A stretch of 42,656 bases of DNA from Lachnospiraceae bacterium (GCA_011959285.1 BLLW01000029.1:1-42656); one strand, 5' to 3'; positions 18,041 through 27,235 are shown, numbered from the stretch's first letter. Notes: generated by a model not told the origin, from the letters alone. Numbers and translations: made by a program.

Positions 18041-18093
18041 TATATATATACATATTGACAATAATGTATATATATGATATATACATTATATAC
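18041..18093 (+). promoter_or_regulatory. GntR-operon promoter overlapped by alternating palindromic half-sites
   Basis: A near-consensus promoter: TTGACA (18055-18060), a 17-base spacer and TATATA (18078-18083). The spacer and -10 are covered by a palindrome with 11-base arms, AATGTATATAT (18063-18073) and ATATATACATT (18077-18087), around a 3-base centre. A further half-site, TATATATACAT (18043-18053), forms a second palindrome with ATGTATATATA (18064-18074) centred on the -35 box. This is the layout of a repressor operator and most likely the autoregulatory site of the GntR protein encoded next. Confidence 0.7.
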
Positions 18094-18126
18094 CTAACCA
18101 AAGTGAAGGATATATCCAATCAAATA

Positions 18127-18163
18127 CCCCGCCGCAAGCAGTCGTTTATCTTGCGCTTACGGG
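18127..18163 (+). promoter_or_regulatory. 5' UTR hairpin upstream of the GntR gene
   Basis: CGCAAG (18133-18138) pairs with CTTGCG (18150-18155), and flanking CCCCG (18127-18131) can pair with CGGG (18160-18163). There is no T-run, so it is not a terminator by itself. It ends about 20 bases before the GntR start codon and may affect translation or mRNA stability. Confidence 0.3.
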
Positions 18164-18183
18164 AATAAAGAAGGGAGATGAAA

Positions 18184-18561
18184 ATGAATATCATAATAAG
18201 TAATTCATCTGATAAACCTATTTATGAGCAGATTACCGTTCAGATTAAGAGCATGATTATGAGCGGTCAGCTGAAAGAAGGAGACCCCCTTCCGTCCATG
18301 CGCACTTTGGCAAAGGAACTGCGCATCAGCGTCATTACTACCAAACGTGCCTACGAAGATTTGGAGAAGGATGGATTCATTGCAACCATAGTAGGGAAGG
18401 GAAGTTTTGTAAAGAAGGCAGACACAAGGTTGGTAAGAGAAGAAAAACTAAAGCAGATTGAAGAAATTCTAAAAAGCGCTGTCTCCACAGCGCAGCAAAG
18501 TGGCATAGAGAGAGCAGAACTGGAAGAGATTATTTCCATGATTTATGAAGGTGAGGTTTGA
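18184..18561 (+). CDS. GntR family transcriptional regulator, YtrA-like
   Basis: A 125-residue regulator. A winged-helix domain of the GntR type (about 10-75: PIYEQI..QIKSMI, SMRTLAKEL.IS..TTKRAYEDLE.DGFI, GKGSFV) is followed by only a ~50-residue helical tail, which is the short architecture of the YtrA subfamily. These proteins repress their own promoter and an adjoining ABC transporter, usually in response to a cell-envelope-active compound. AAGGGAG abuts an ATG at 18178, so the ATG at 18184, with six-base spacing, is the better start. The downstream ABC genes and the palindromic promoter fit autoregulation. Confidence 0.9.
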   Translation: MNIIISNSSDKPIYEQITVQIKSMIMSGQLKEGDPLPSMRTLAKELRISVITTKRAYEDLEKDGFIATIVGKGSFVKKADTRLVREEKLKQIEEILKSAVSTAQQSGIERAELEEIISMIYEGEV

Positions 18562-18610
18562 ATATTAATAAGAAATTTTATGCTAGGCAGAAGAAGGAGG
18601 AAAATGTCAT

Positions 18611-19516
18611 ATGTGTATGGAAAATGCAATTTCAGTTAAACATTTGATCAAAGAATATGGAGAATTTAGATTAGATAACATTAGTTTCCAAGTTCCTATG
18701 GGAACAATCGTGGGTTTTGTGGGAGAGAACGGAGCAGGCAAAAGCACGACAATCCGGTCTATCTTAGGACTTATCCCAATACAACAGGGTGAGATAGAAA
18801 TTTTAGGACATAAAATTGACAAAAATGAGCAGCGCGCCGCATGGAGAGAGCAGATTGGCGTGGTGTTCGATGAATGCAATCTGCCTGTTGTATTAAAGGT
18901 CAGGGATGTCGGTCACATTATGAAGAATATTTTTAAGACTTGGAAGAATGAAAAGTTTACAGATTATCTGGTACGGTTTGATGTGCCTTTAAATAAGAAA
19001 ATCAAGGAATTGTCTAAAGGAATGAAAATGAAGCTGTCTATTGCAATTGCATTGTCTCATGACAGCAGGCTGCTTATATTAGATGAAGCAACCAGCGGTC
19101 TCGATCCTGTCGTCAGAAGAGAAATATTAGATATTTTTAGGGAGTTTATTGAGGATGAGCAGCACACGGTTTTCCTTTCTTCACATATAACATCTGATAT
19201 TGAAAAGATTGCAGATTATGTCATGTTGATTCACAAAGGAAAAATCCTATTTACCGAGAATAAGGACGAACTTTTATATAACTATGGCGTTGTCAGATGC
19301 AGCAAAGAGCTGGCAGCGTTGATTCCAAAGGAACTTATCGTTGGAAAAGAGGAGAATGCATTTGAGACAAACGTGCTTGTGAAGGATATCGGGAAAATAA
19401 GAGAAAGTGCCGCCTTTGAAGAAGCAGGGCAGGGAGACAAAAGCCGCTTTGTACTGGATCGTGCGAATATAGAGGATATTTTACTTTATGTTGTAAAATC
19501 AGAGGAAAAAAGGTAA
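18611..19516 (+). CDS. ABC transporter ATP-binding protein (YtrB-like)
   Basis: A 301-residue ATPase subunit. It has Walker A GENGAGKST (38-46), a signature LSKGM, Walker B LLILDEATSGLDP and the switch histidine in FLSSHI, followed by a ~75-residue C-terminal extension typical of exporters of the YtrB/BcrA/CcmA type. It probably drives export or defence against an envelope-acting molecule together with the next gene's permease. GGAGG lies 10 bases before the ATG at 18611. It lies 50 bases after the GntR gene. Confidence 0.92.
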   Translation: MCMENAISVKHLIKEYGEFRLDNISFQVPMGTIVGFVGENGAGKSTTIRSILGLIPIQQGEIEILGHKIDKNEQRAAWREQIGVVFDECNLPVVLKVRDVGHIMKNIFKTWKNEKFTDYLVRFDVPLNKKIKELSKGMKMKLSIAIALSHDSRLLILDEATSGLDPVVRREILDIFREFIEDEQHTVFLSSHITSDIEKIADYVMLIHKGKILFTENKDELLYNYGVVRCSKELAALIPKELIVGKEENAFETNVLVKDIGKIRESAAFEEAGQGDKSRFVLDRANIEDILLYVVKSEEKR

Positions 19517-19546
19517 AAGGTATTGAAACTTAGAATGGAGGCAATG

Positions 19547-20182
19547 ATGAAAGGACTTATTTTGAAGGATTTATATGTACTTAAGAGTTTGGGAAAGCAA
19601 TTTGGACTGGCATTTTGTTTTCTGTTTTTATGGTCGATTATGATGAAGTCATTCAGTTTTTTGATTATTTACTGCGTGATTATGTGCGGATCAATTGTAA
19701 TGAGCACAATGAGTTATGATGAATCAGTCTCATTCAACCGGTTTGTGCTTACTGCGCCGGTTAATATCAAAATGCTGGTATGGGCAAAGTATGTTCTGAT
19801 TCTTTTGCTCCTCTTGGCGACATTAGTGGTTGGCGCACTGCTTAACATCTTTCATCTTTTTGGAGCAGAGCAGGCTTTTGAGTGGGGCGGAATTACAGTT
19901 GCTGCGGCAATTTTTATGGTGACTAACGCAATTTCTCTGCCTTTCATGTTTAAGTTTGGGGTAGAAAAGGCAAGGTATGTTTATATTTTGTGTATGCTTC
20001 TTGTGGGAGGCATCATGGTAGGGACCGAATACCTCGCCCAAAAGAGTGGGATTTCTTTCTTGCAGCTGGAGGAAAGGCTGTCAGAGGGGGGTATCAATAT
20101 TATTTTCATTGTAATTGCGGCAGCTTCGATGGTGATTTCTTATTTTGCATCCGTGAAGGTTGCCAGCAAAAAAGAGTGGTGA
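19547..20182 (+). CDS. ABC-2 type permease, partner of the YtrB-like ATPase
   Basis: A 211-residue membrane protein with about six hydrophobic helices. The N-terminal MKGLILKDLYVLKS is a short amphipathic lead-in common in ABC-2 permeases of the ABC2_membrane_5 type, and SYDESVSFNRFVLTAPV is a conserved cytoplasmic loop of that group. The frame can be opened at a TTG (19523), but GGAGG at 19537-19541 indicates ATG 19547. It lies 30 bases after the ATPase gene. Together they form a complete two-gene exporter under the GntR promoter. Confidence 0.85.
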   Translation: MKGLILKDLYVLKSLGKQFGLAFCFLFLWSIMMKSFSFLIIYCVIMCGSIVMSTMSYDESVSFNRFVLTAPVNIKMLVWAKYVLILLLLLATLVVGALLNIFHLFGAEQAFEWGGITVAAAIFMVTNAISLPFMFKFGVEKARYVYILCMLLVGGIMVGTEYLAQKSGISFLQLEERLSEGGINIIFIVIAAASMVISYFASVKVASKKEW

Positions 20183-20194
20183 GAGGTTTTCCTT

Positions 20195-20567
20195 GGCAGA
20201 AAGGGAAAAAGTTGTTATAGTTATAGATGGGTTGCAGGTAGAAGCGCAGCTTATGAGAGCCTACGAGAGGCTGAAGGAAGATACGCGGTTTAGAGTTACT
20301 TTCCAGAAGGGATTGTACAGACCGGAATACTGGCTTGAGATCATGCCGTCAAAGGCGTCAAAAGCTGTTGCAATCAATGAACTCAAAAAATCTGGAATTG
20401 CAGCAAAATCATTTCTTTTGGGGATGCGGTAAATGATATTCCCATGTTCCAGATTTCTGACCAGGCATACGCTGTGGAAAATGCAGTGGAGGAATTAAAA
20501 TATTACGGATGTTATTTTATCCAATGACCAGGATGGCGTGGCGAAATGGCTGAAGCAGAATGGATGA
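20195..20567 (+). pseudogene. Decayed Cof-type HAD hydrolase, N-terminus missing, two frameshifts
   Basis: The 427-base gap between the permease and aroA holds a remnant of a Cof-like sugar-phosphatase. Frame one reads VEAQLMRAYERLKED and EYWLEIMPSKASKA up to a stop at 20430. Shifting frame just before that stop continues as FGDAVNDIPMF...AYAVENAVEELK, and a second shift reads LSNDQDGVAKWLKQNG to a stop at 20565-20567. These three pieces follow one another in the order of an intact Cof protein. The N-terminal ~60%, including the nucleophile DxD motif, is absent. It cannot make an active enzyme. Confidence 0.85.
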
Positions 20568-20608
20568 ATTGTATATTATTGAATAAATGCTAAATGGAGA
20601 TTTAATAA

Positions 20609-21892
20609 ATGGATTGCTATAAAATAAAAAAAATTGAGCATGCAAGGGAAATCAAAGTGCAAGTGCCGGGGTCGAAGAGTATGACCAACCGGGCGCTTTT
20701 GCTGGCGGCATTATCAAAGTGCAGATGTATTCTCCGCGGCGTTTTATTCAGCGATGATTCCAGGGCATTTCTGGATAGTCTTGAAAAACTGGGCTTTGAA
20801 GTGGAGACGGATGAAGAATCAAAAAATGTGTTGATTCAGGGAACGGGGGGGAGCATTCCCTGCACGCATGCATCTATCGATGTGCGCAGTGCAGGCACAG
20901 CGGCAAGATTCCTGACGGTTATGCTTGCGCTTTCCGGAGGAGAATATGAACTTTTAGCGTCACCCCAGATGTGCCGCCGCCCCATGCAGCCTCTTTTGGA
21001 ACTGTTAAAGAATGCAGGAGTTAAATTTACTTTTAAAGGTGAGGAAAATCATTTTCCCTTTATTATGGAAGCACGCGGAGTTTCTCTTGAGGAGGTTTCC
21101 GTTGACACAGGAATCAGCAGCCAGTTTGCCAGTGCCCTTTTAATGTCGGGGGTGCTGCTTGAAAATGGGTTAAAACTCAATTTATCGGGAGACAGGGCAG
21201 AGGGGGCATATGTGAAAATGACTCTTGCGATGATGGAACAGTTTGGCATTCTGGTCAGGCGAAAAGGGAATAGCTATCAGGTTCCTCATATGGAGTCCTT
21301 TGGGCTTGAGGAATATCAGATTGAACCGGATGTATCCGGGGCATGTTATTTCTATGCAATGGCTCCACTGCTAAAAACAAGTGTTACCGTAAAGAATGTA
21401 CATAGAAATTCTCTTCAGGGAGATATTAAGTTTCTGGACGTCCTGCAGGAAATGGGATGCTGTATGGAGGACGGAGCGGAAGGGATATTGATAGAAGGAA
21501 GCCATCTTGAAAAATATCCGGGAATCGATCTTTCCATGAAGGATTTTTCGGATCAGACCATGACGATGGCGGCTTTGGCGCCTTTTGCCGAGAGCACCTG
21601 CTTGATCCGCAATATCGGTCACATCCGATATCAGGAGACAGACCGGATTAGTGCGATTTTAACGGAACTGCAGCGCATGGGAATCCAGTGCGAAGAAGCA
21701 TCGGAATGTGACGGAATCAGAATTTTCCCCGGTCAGATACAGGAATGTGAAGTTGAGACTTACGACGATCACAGAATGGCGATGGCGTTTACCTTGATTG
21801 GATTGAAGACGGGAAATATTACAATCAAAAATCCGGGGTGCTGCAAAAAGACGTTTGAAAATTACTTTGATTTAATTGAAGAATTGTATTAA
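20609..21892 (+). CDS. aroA: 3-phosphoshikimate 1-carboxyvinyltransferase (EPSP synthase)
   Basis: A 427-residue enzyme of the shikimate pathway. It joins phosphoenolpyruvate to shikimate 3-phosphate on the way to chorismate and the aromatic amino acids. Two inverse alpha/beta domains are covered by PGSKSMTNRALLLAAL, the PEP-binding RSAGTAARFLTV, the RRPMQPL block, the catalytic aspartate in DFSDQTMTMAAL, YQETDRISA and DDHRMAMAF. The length is normal. No other aro genes adjoin it; the next gene, hflX, follows after about 20 bases. GGAG lies upstream of the ATG. Confidence 0.95.
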   Translation: MDCYKIKKIEHAREIKVQVPGSKSMTNRALLLAALSKCRCILRGVLFSDDSRAFLDSLEKLGFEVETDEESKNVLIQGTGGSIPCTHASIDVRSAGTAARFLTVMLALSGGEYELLASPQMCRRPMQPLLELLKNAGVKFTFKGEENHFPFIMEARGVSLEEVSVDTGISSQFASALLMSGVLLENGLKLNLSGDRAEGAYVKMTLAMMEQFGILVRRKGNSYQVPHMESFGLEEYQIEPDVSGACYFYAMAPLLKTSVTVKNVHRNSLQGDIKFLDVLQEMGCCMEDGAEGILIEGSHLEKYPGIDLSMKDFSDQTMTMAALAPFAESTCLIRNIGHIRYQETDRISAILTELQRMGIQCEEASECDGIRIFPGQIQECEVETYDDHRMAMAFTLIGLKTGNITIKNPGCCKKTFENYFDLIEELY

Positions 21893-21913
21893 TTTTTTTG
21901 AGGATAAAGAGAA

Positions 21914-23215
21914 ATGGAGAATAAAAAGAATAGGACTGTAGACGAATCTCGCGAACGGGTGCTTTTGGTATGCGTAGATGATGGTACGAGAAAAGAAGAC
22001 TTTGATTCATCCATTGAAGAACTAAAAAGTCTTGCCAAAGCGTGCTATATGGAGCCGGTGGGAGTCGTTACCCAGAAGTTGGAAGGTATCAACAAAGGAC
22101 TATATATAGGAACCGGAAAGGTGAAAGAGGTAAAGGAGGCGGTAAGCCTCCTTGAAGCAGTTTTGGTAATTTTTGACGATACCCTTACGCCGTCTCAGCT
22201 CCGCAATCTGCAAGAAGAGCTTGGGGTGCCGATTTTAGACAGGACTTCACTTATTCTGGACATCTTTGAGACCCGTGCGAGAACACGGGAAGCAAAATTG
22301 CAGGTGGAATCTGCAAAACTAAAGTACCTGCTTCCGAGGTTGGTGGGAATGCACAAGGCGCTGACCAGGCAGGGCGGTACCAGCGGCAGCATGAGCAGCC
22401 GCGGCGCCGGAGAGAAGAAGTTAGAGCTTGACAGGCGCAGGATTGAACACCGCATATCGGAACTTTCCCGTGAACTGGAAGAGGTAGTAAAGGAAAGACA
22501 GGTGCAGCGCAAGAAGCGGCTTGAAGCGAGGGAACCTCTCGTTGCTCTGGTGGGATATACAAATGCAGGAAAATCTACCATTATGAATGGAATGATCGAG
22601 CTTTATGGGATGGATCAGGAAAAGAAAGTTTTGGAAAAGGATATGCTGTTTGCTACACTCGATACGACGGTGAGGCACATCAGGACAGGAAATAACAAAG
22701 ACTTTCTGCTTTCAGATACGGTAGGCTTTCTCCATAGACTGCCCCACAGCCTGATCAAGGCGTTTCATTCCACCTTGGAAGAGGTGTTAAATGCAGATTT
22801 ACTTCTTCAGGTGGTAGATTATTCAGATTCCTTGTACAGGGAACAGATGGATACCACATGGCAGGCACTTAAGGAACTGGGGACCGGAAGTATACCGATG
22901 ATTACCGTATTCAATAAAGCAGACCGGTTGGAAGAGCCAGTCGGTTATCCCAAGATTGTGGGGGAAGATAAGATTTATTTATCGGCAAAGGAACCTGAGT
23001 CGCTTGCGCTTCTGACAAAGATGATATTGGATAAAATTTATGCAGAATATACCTTGGCGGAATTTTTGATCCCTTACGAAAAGGGGCAGATTGCTTCCTA
23101 TTTTATGGAGCATTCCCATATGGTCTGTCAGGAATATGGAGAAAAGGGAATACGGATTACCACTAAGTGCCATATGGCAGATAAGGACAAATATAAGATA
23201 TATCTTATTGAGTAG
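21914..23215 (+). CDS. hflX: Ribosome-associated GTPase HflX
   Basis: A 433-residue translational GTPase that binds the 50S subunit and helps split stalled or stress-damaged ribosomes. The N-terminal HflX domain contains YIGTGKVKEV and FDDTLTPSQLRNLQ. A basic glycine-rich linker (GGTSGSMSSRGAGEKKLE) and a coiled coil follow, then the G domain with Walker A GYTNAGKST (~213), the switch DTVGFLHRLPH and NKAD. The C-terminal domain is short. It has standard length and all G motifs are intact. Confidence 0.95.
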   Translation: MENKKNRTVDESRERVLLVCVDDGTRKEDFDSSIEELKSLAKACYMEPVGVVTQKLEGINKGLYIGTGKVKEVKEAVSLLEAVLVIFDDTLTPSQLRNLQEELGVPILDRTSLILDIFETRARTREAKLQVESAKLKYLLPRLVGMHKALTRQGGTSGSMSSRGAGEKKLELDRRRIEHRISELSRELEEVVKERQVQRKKRLEAREPLVALVGYTNAGKSTIMNGMIELYGMDQEKKVLEKDMLFATLDTTVRHIRTGNNKDFLLSDTVGFLHRLPHSLIKAFHSTLEEVLNADLLLQVVDYSDSLYREQMDTTWQALKELGTGSIPMITVFNKADRLEEPVGYPKIVGEDKIYLSAKEPESLALLTKMILDKIYAEYTLAEFLIPYEKGQIASYFMEHSHMVCQEYGEKGIRITTKCHMADKDKYKIYLIE

Positions 23216-23235
23216 ATTTTTAAAAGACAGGACTT

Positions 23236-24024
23236 ATGGCGGAAAATAAGCAGAAAGGTAATGGTACAGTTATGGAGAAGGAGAGATTAAATAAATATTT
23301 AGCATCCTGCGGCGTCTGCTCCCGGAGGGAGGCGGACCGCCTGGTGGAAGAGGGCAGGGTAACGGTCAATGGGGAAAGAGCAGTGACCGGCATGCAGGTC
23401 TGTGACGAAGATCAAATCCTTGTGAATGGCAAAGAGATACAAGGAAAGAATAAAAAGGTAGTGCTGGCGTATTACAAGCCGGTAGGCGTTGTCTGCACGG
23501 AAAAGGATCGGTTCGCAGACAAAAAGATTACCGACGTGGTAAAGTTTCCGGTCAGAGTGACCTATGCCGGCAGGCTGGATAAGGACTCGGAGGGGCTTTT
23601 GCTTCTTTCTAATGACGGGGCGCTGATTGATGCTATGATGCGGGGAAGCGCAGGTCATGAGAAGGAGTATGTGGTTAAGGTGAACAAAGAAATCTCAAAT
23701 GAGTTTATCCAAAAGATGGAGGCGGGAGTTTATCTTACAGAACTTGACCTTACGACGAAACCCTGTAAAATAGAGAAGACAGGCAAATTCACCTTTAAAA
23801 TCGTATTAACTCAAGGAGTCAATAGACAGATTAAACGCATGGCAAAGGAAATGGGGTATCATGTAGTTGCAATTAGAAGAATCAGAGTGATGAATATTAC
23901 TCTTTCAGGACTTATGCCGGGGCAGTACAGACAGCTTTCAGAGGCTGAATTACGGACGTTATACAATTCTTGCTTTGGAGAAAAAAACAGGAAAAACACA
24001 AAATATTGTGGAGATAAAAAATAG
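23236..24024 (+). CDS. 23S rRNA pseudouridine synthase, RluF/RluB family
   Basis: A 262-residue pseudouridine synthase that isomerises a uridine in ribosomal RNA. An S4 RNA-binding domain (about 17-65) precedes the RsuA-type catalytic domain with the nucleophile Asp115 in GRLDKDSEGLLLLSNDG. The LTQGVNRQIKRM and IRVMNITLSGL blocks are most like RluF. A second in-frame ATG at 23272 is a possible start; the ribosome binding site is weak for both, so the first ~12 residues are uncertain. The next 190 bases (24025-24215) contain no gene, only a weak AT-rich hairpin near 24030-24050. Confidence 0.9.
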   Translation: MAENKQKGNGTVMEKERLNKYLASCGVCSRREADRLVEEGRVTVNGERAVTGMQVCDEDQILVNGKEIQGKNKKVVLAYYKPVGVVCTEKDRFADKKITDVVKFPVRVTYAGRLDKDSEGLLLLSNDGALIDAMMRGSAGHEKEYVVKVNKEISNEFIQKMEAGVYLTELDLTTKPCKIEKTGKFTFKIVLTQGVNRQIKRMAKEMGYHVVAIRRIRVMNITLSGLMPGQYRQLSEAELRTLYNSCFGEKNRKNTKYCGDKK

Positions 24025-24215
24025 ATATAGTGGAAAAATATTTTTTACACCTTTTTGCCAGGAAAAGCAGAGAAATGAAGAGGATTATCTTTATTCGACG
24101 ATAAATAAATGTAAAAACAGGTAATTTTTATAAGAAACAGGTTTTATCAAAAACGTGCCTGAAAGGAAAAAGAAGTCTATTGAAGGATAACTTGCAGAAT
24201 TGGAGGCTGAAAACG

Positions 24216-26183
24216 ATGGAAAATCATAAAAAAAGGTGTGAAGAGCTTGTAAGGCAGTTAAATGAGGCATCAGAGGCATACTACAATGGAAAAGAAGAGA
24301 TTATGTCCAATTATGAGTGGGATGCCATGTTTGATGAACTTGTTTCCTTAGAAAATGAGACAGGATACATTCTGCCGGACAGCCCAACCCAGAATACGGG
24401 GGCAGAAGAAAGCAGCGGAGAGAGAGAAGCACATGAGTTTCCGGCATTGTCATTGGCAAAAACCAAGCAGGTATCGGAACTGCAGAAGTGGGCGGAGGAT
24501 AAACCCATCTGGCTTTCCTGGAAGCTGGACGGACTGACACTGGTGCTTACCTATGACGGAGGAAAGCTGACCAAGATTCTTACCCGGGGGAACGGGACGA
24601 CCGGTACCAACATTACCTATTTAAAAAATTCCATAAATGGATTTCCGCAAAAAATTTCTTTTAAAGGGCATTTGGTGGTGCGCGGAGAGGCGACCATTTC
24701 GTATACGGACTTTGAACTGATTAACGATACCATTGAAGATGATGATGAAAAATATGCCAACCCGAGAAACCTGGCATCGGGAACTTTGAGTTTGGATGAT
24801 TCGGAGAAGGTGAAGGAACGGCGGGTTCATTTTCATGCATTTACCTTAGTCTATCTTGAGAAGGAAATAAGATCATGGGGTGAGCGGATGGATTTTCTGG
24901 AAAAGGAAGGCTTTGCGGTGATAGACAGGGAAAGTTTTGACGCACAATCTCTGCCCGAGGGAATCGACAGATGGACTAAAAAGGTGGAAAATGGGGAGAT
25001 GGACATTCCTGTAGACGGTCTGGTGATTTGTTTTGACGATACAGATTATGCTGCCTCCGGCAGTGTCACCGGTCACCATGCAACCAAGGCGGGTTATGCT
25101 TTTAAATGGCAGGATGTGTCTGCCGAGTCAGAGCTTTTATATGTGGAATGGTCCTGTGCGGCATCCACGATCTCACCGGTGGCGGTATTCAAACCGGTTT
25201 CTTTGGAAGGAACTACGGTCTCCCGCGCTTCTCTGTGCAATATCAGCGAGATGGAAAGGCTTGGAATCGGAGAGAAGTGTACGTTGGAGGTGATAAAGGC
25301 AAATAAGATTATCCCCAAGTGCATTTCCGTAAAAAATGCGGAAGGGACTTTTCGAGTTCCGGAAAACTGTCCCGTCTGCGGCGCCCAGACACAAATTCAT
25401 ATCAGTCCGAAAAGTCATACCAAGACCCTGCATTGTACCAACCCCGATTGTACGGCAAAGCATGTCAAAAAATTTACACGCTTTGTCAGTAAATCCGGGA
25501 TGGACATTGATGGATTGTCCATACAGACAATGCTGAAATTCATGAACGAAGGCTTCCTTAAAGAATTTGCAGATATCTATCATCTATCTGAGCATGCCGA
25601 GGTAATCATGCAGATGGAAGGGTTTGGAGAAAAATCCTGCGCAAACATGATGCGTGCGATTGAAAAGAGCCGCAAGGTAAAACCGGTCAACTTTATCTAT
25701 GCCCTGTGTATTCCCATGATTGGAATCGATGCAGGCAAAAAAATTATAGCCAAAGACGGATTCGATGGTTTCCTTGAGCGATTGGAACAAAGAAAAGGGT
25801 TTGAGGACATTGACGGCATCGGACCCGAAAAATCCGGTTCTGCCATGGAATGGTACGAAAACAATCAAAACCAATCCTCCTTGAAAGCATTGCTGAAAGA
25901 GGTTACAATAGAAAAAGCGGCTCTGCCCTCCGACACATCAGGAAAGTGTGCGGGGTTGACCTTTGTAATCACAGGAGAAGTGCATCATTATAAAAATAGA
26001 GATGCATTTAAAGCTTATGTGGAAAGCGCTGGAGGAAAAGTGACAGGAAGCGTTACATCCAAGACCAATTATCTGGTGAACAATGACGCAGAATCGTCTT
26101 CCTCCAAGAATCGGAAAGCAAGAGAACTGGGGATTCCGGTCATTACAGAGGATGCGTTTTTAGAACAGTTCGGAGAGGTTTGA
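24216..26183 (+). CDS. ligA: NAD-dependent DNA ligase LigA-type, altered motif IV
   Basis: A 655-residue ligase that seals nicks using NAD+. Parts in order: a divergent Ia domain; nucleotidyltransferase domain with adenylated Lys103 in KLDG; RGEA motif III; OB fold; a four-cysteine zinc finger (Cys385, 388, 407, 412); helix-hairpin-helix repeats; and a BRCT domain (~575-655). Motif V lysine (AFKW, Lys297) is present. Motif IV, normally DGxVxK, reads DGLVIC with Cys272. TRGNG replaces the usual TRGDG. The usual start regions differ enough that this may be a clade-specific ligase or a second LigA. GGAGG fixes the ATG at 24216 instead of the upstream TTG at 24180. Confidence 0.9.
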   Translation: MENHKKRCEELVRQLNEASEAYYNGKEEIMSNYEWDAMFDELVSLENETGYILPDSPTQNTGAEESSGEREAHEFPALSLAKTKQVSELQKWAEDKPIWLSWKLDGLTLVLTYDGGKLTKILTRGNGTTGTNITYLKNSINGFPQKISFKGHLVVRGEATISYTDFELINDTIEDDDEKYANPRNLASGTLSLDDSEKVKERRVHFHAFTLVYLEKEIRSWGERMDFLEKEGFAVIDRESFDAQSLPEGIDRWTKKVENGEMDIPVDGLVICFDDTDYAASGSVTGHHATKAGYAFKWQDVSAESELLYVEWSCAASTISPVAVFKPVSLEGTTVSRASLCNISEMERLGIGEKCTLEVIKANKIIPKCISVKNAEGTFRVPENCPVCGAQTQIHISPKSHTKTLHCTNPDCTAKHVKKFTRFVSKSGMDIDGLSIQTMLKFMNEGFLKEFADIYHLSEHAEVIMQMEGFGEKSCANMMRAIEKSRKVKPVNFIYALCIPMIGIDAGKKIIAKDGFDGFLERLEQRKGFEDIDGIGPEKSGSAMEWYENNQNQSSLKALLKEVTIEKAALPSDTSGKCAGLTFVITGEVHHYKNRDAFKAYVESAGGKVTGSVTSKTNYLVNNDAESSSSKNRKARELGIPVITEDAFLEQFGEV

Positions 26184-26232
26184 TTTTATCCGAACAGATG
26201 ATGAATGATGAAATGGAATGGAGTAAAAGAAT

Positions 26233-27138
26233 ATGCCTATAAAAGTGCAAAGCGATCTGCCAGCAAAAGAGATTCTGGAAAATGAAAATATATTTGTTAT
26301 GGACGAGTACCGTGCCATGCATCAGGATATCCGTTCCCTTCAGATTGGTATTTTAAATCTGATGCCGATTAAGCAGGATACGGAGCTGCAGCTTCTGCGG
26401 GCATTGTCCAATACCCCGTTGCAGATTGATGTGACTTTCATGAAGATGAACAGCCACGTCTCCTTAAATACCCCCATCCAGCATCTGAATAGATTCTACA
26501 ATACATTCGATGAGCTGAAAGAGAAGAAATTTGACGGTCTCATTATCACAGGCGCGCCGGTGGAACAGATTTCCTTCGAGGAGGTGGATTACTGGACGGA
26601 GCTTTGTGAGATCATGGATTGGACAAAAACACATGTTATGTCTACCCTGCACATCTGTTGGGGAGCCCAGGCGGGACTTTATTATCATTTTGGTCTTAAA
26701 AAGCAGCTCCTGCCGGAGAAGTTGTTCGGCGTTTACTCCCATAAGGTGATGAACCGGAAGATTCCGCTGGTGAGAGGATTTGATGATTATTTTATGATAC
26801 CCCACAGTCGGCATACGGCGGTGCGTGCCCAGGACATACATAACTGTAAGGAGTTGACGGTGCTGGCGGAGTCGGAGGAGGCGGGCGTACTCTTATGTAT
26901 GACCGAAAACGGCAAGCAGATTTTTGTCATGGGGCACCCGGAATACGACAGGTACACTTTGCATAATGAGTACATGCGCGACAAGAATAAGGGGCTGCCC
27001 ATACAGATGCCGGTAAATTACTATCCGGGAGATGACGACACCAAAAGACCAAACCTGCAGTGGAGGTCCCATAGTAATAACCTTTATTCTAACTGGCTCA
27101 ATTACTACGTATATCAGGTGACGCCTTATGAGTTGTAG
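26233..27138 (+). CDS. metA: Homoserine O-acetyltransferase (MetA family)
   Basis: A 301-residue enzyme of methionine synthesis that acylates L-homoserine. The family fold, nucleophile Cys142 (HICWGAQ), and the HPEYDRY motif with catalytic His and Glu are intact. Position 111 (GAPVE) is glutamate. In characterised MetA proteins Glu111 goes with acetyl-CoA use and Gly111 with succinyl-CoA, so acetyl transfer is predicted despite the usual succinyltransferase name. GGAG precedes the ATG. No SAM riboswitch or T-box was found in the 49 bases upstream. A strong terminator follows. Confidence 0.93.
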   Translation: MPIKVQSDLPAKEILENENIFVMDEYRAMHQDIRSLQIGILNLMPIKQDTELQLLRALSNTPLQIDVTFMKMNSHVSLNTPIQHLNRFYNTFDELKEKKFDGLIITGAPVEQISFEEVDYWTELCEIMDWTKTHVMSTLHICWGAQAGLYYHFGLKKQLLPEKLFGVYSHKVMNRKIPLVRGFDDYFMIPHSRHTAVRAQDIHNCKELTVLAESEEAGVLLCMTENGKQIFVMGHPEYDRYTLHNEYMRDKNKGLPIQMPVNYYPGDDDTKRPNLQWRSHSNNLYSNWLNYYVYQVTPYEL

Positions 27139-27235
27139 GAAATGGCGAAAGTAGATATGCAAGACTCCGATTGTATTCTCATATATGGCGGGATATAATA
27201 GGATTAGGAGTAATACAATATTTAAGCTGACTAAG

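Noticed and set aside
26184-26232. SAM riboswitch or T-box upstream of metA
   Set aside because: The gap is only 49 bases and shows no matching helices or motif.
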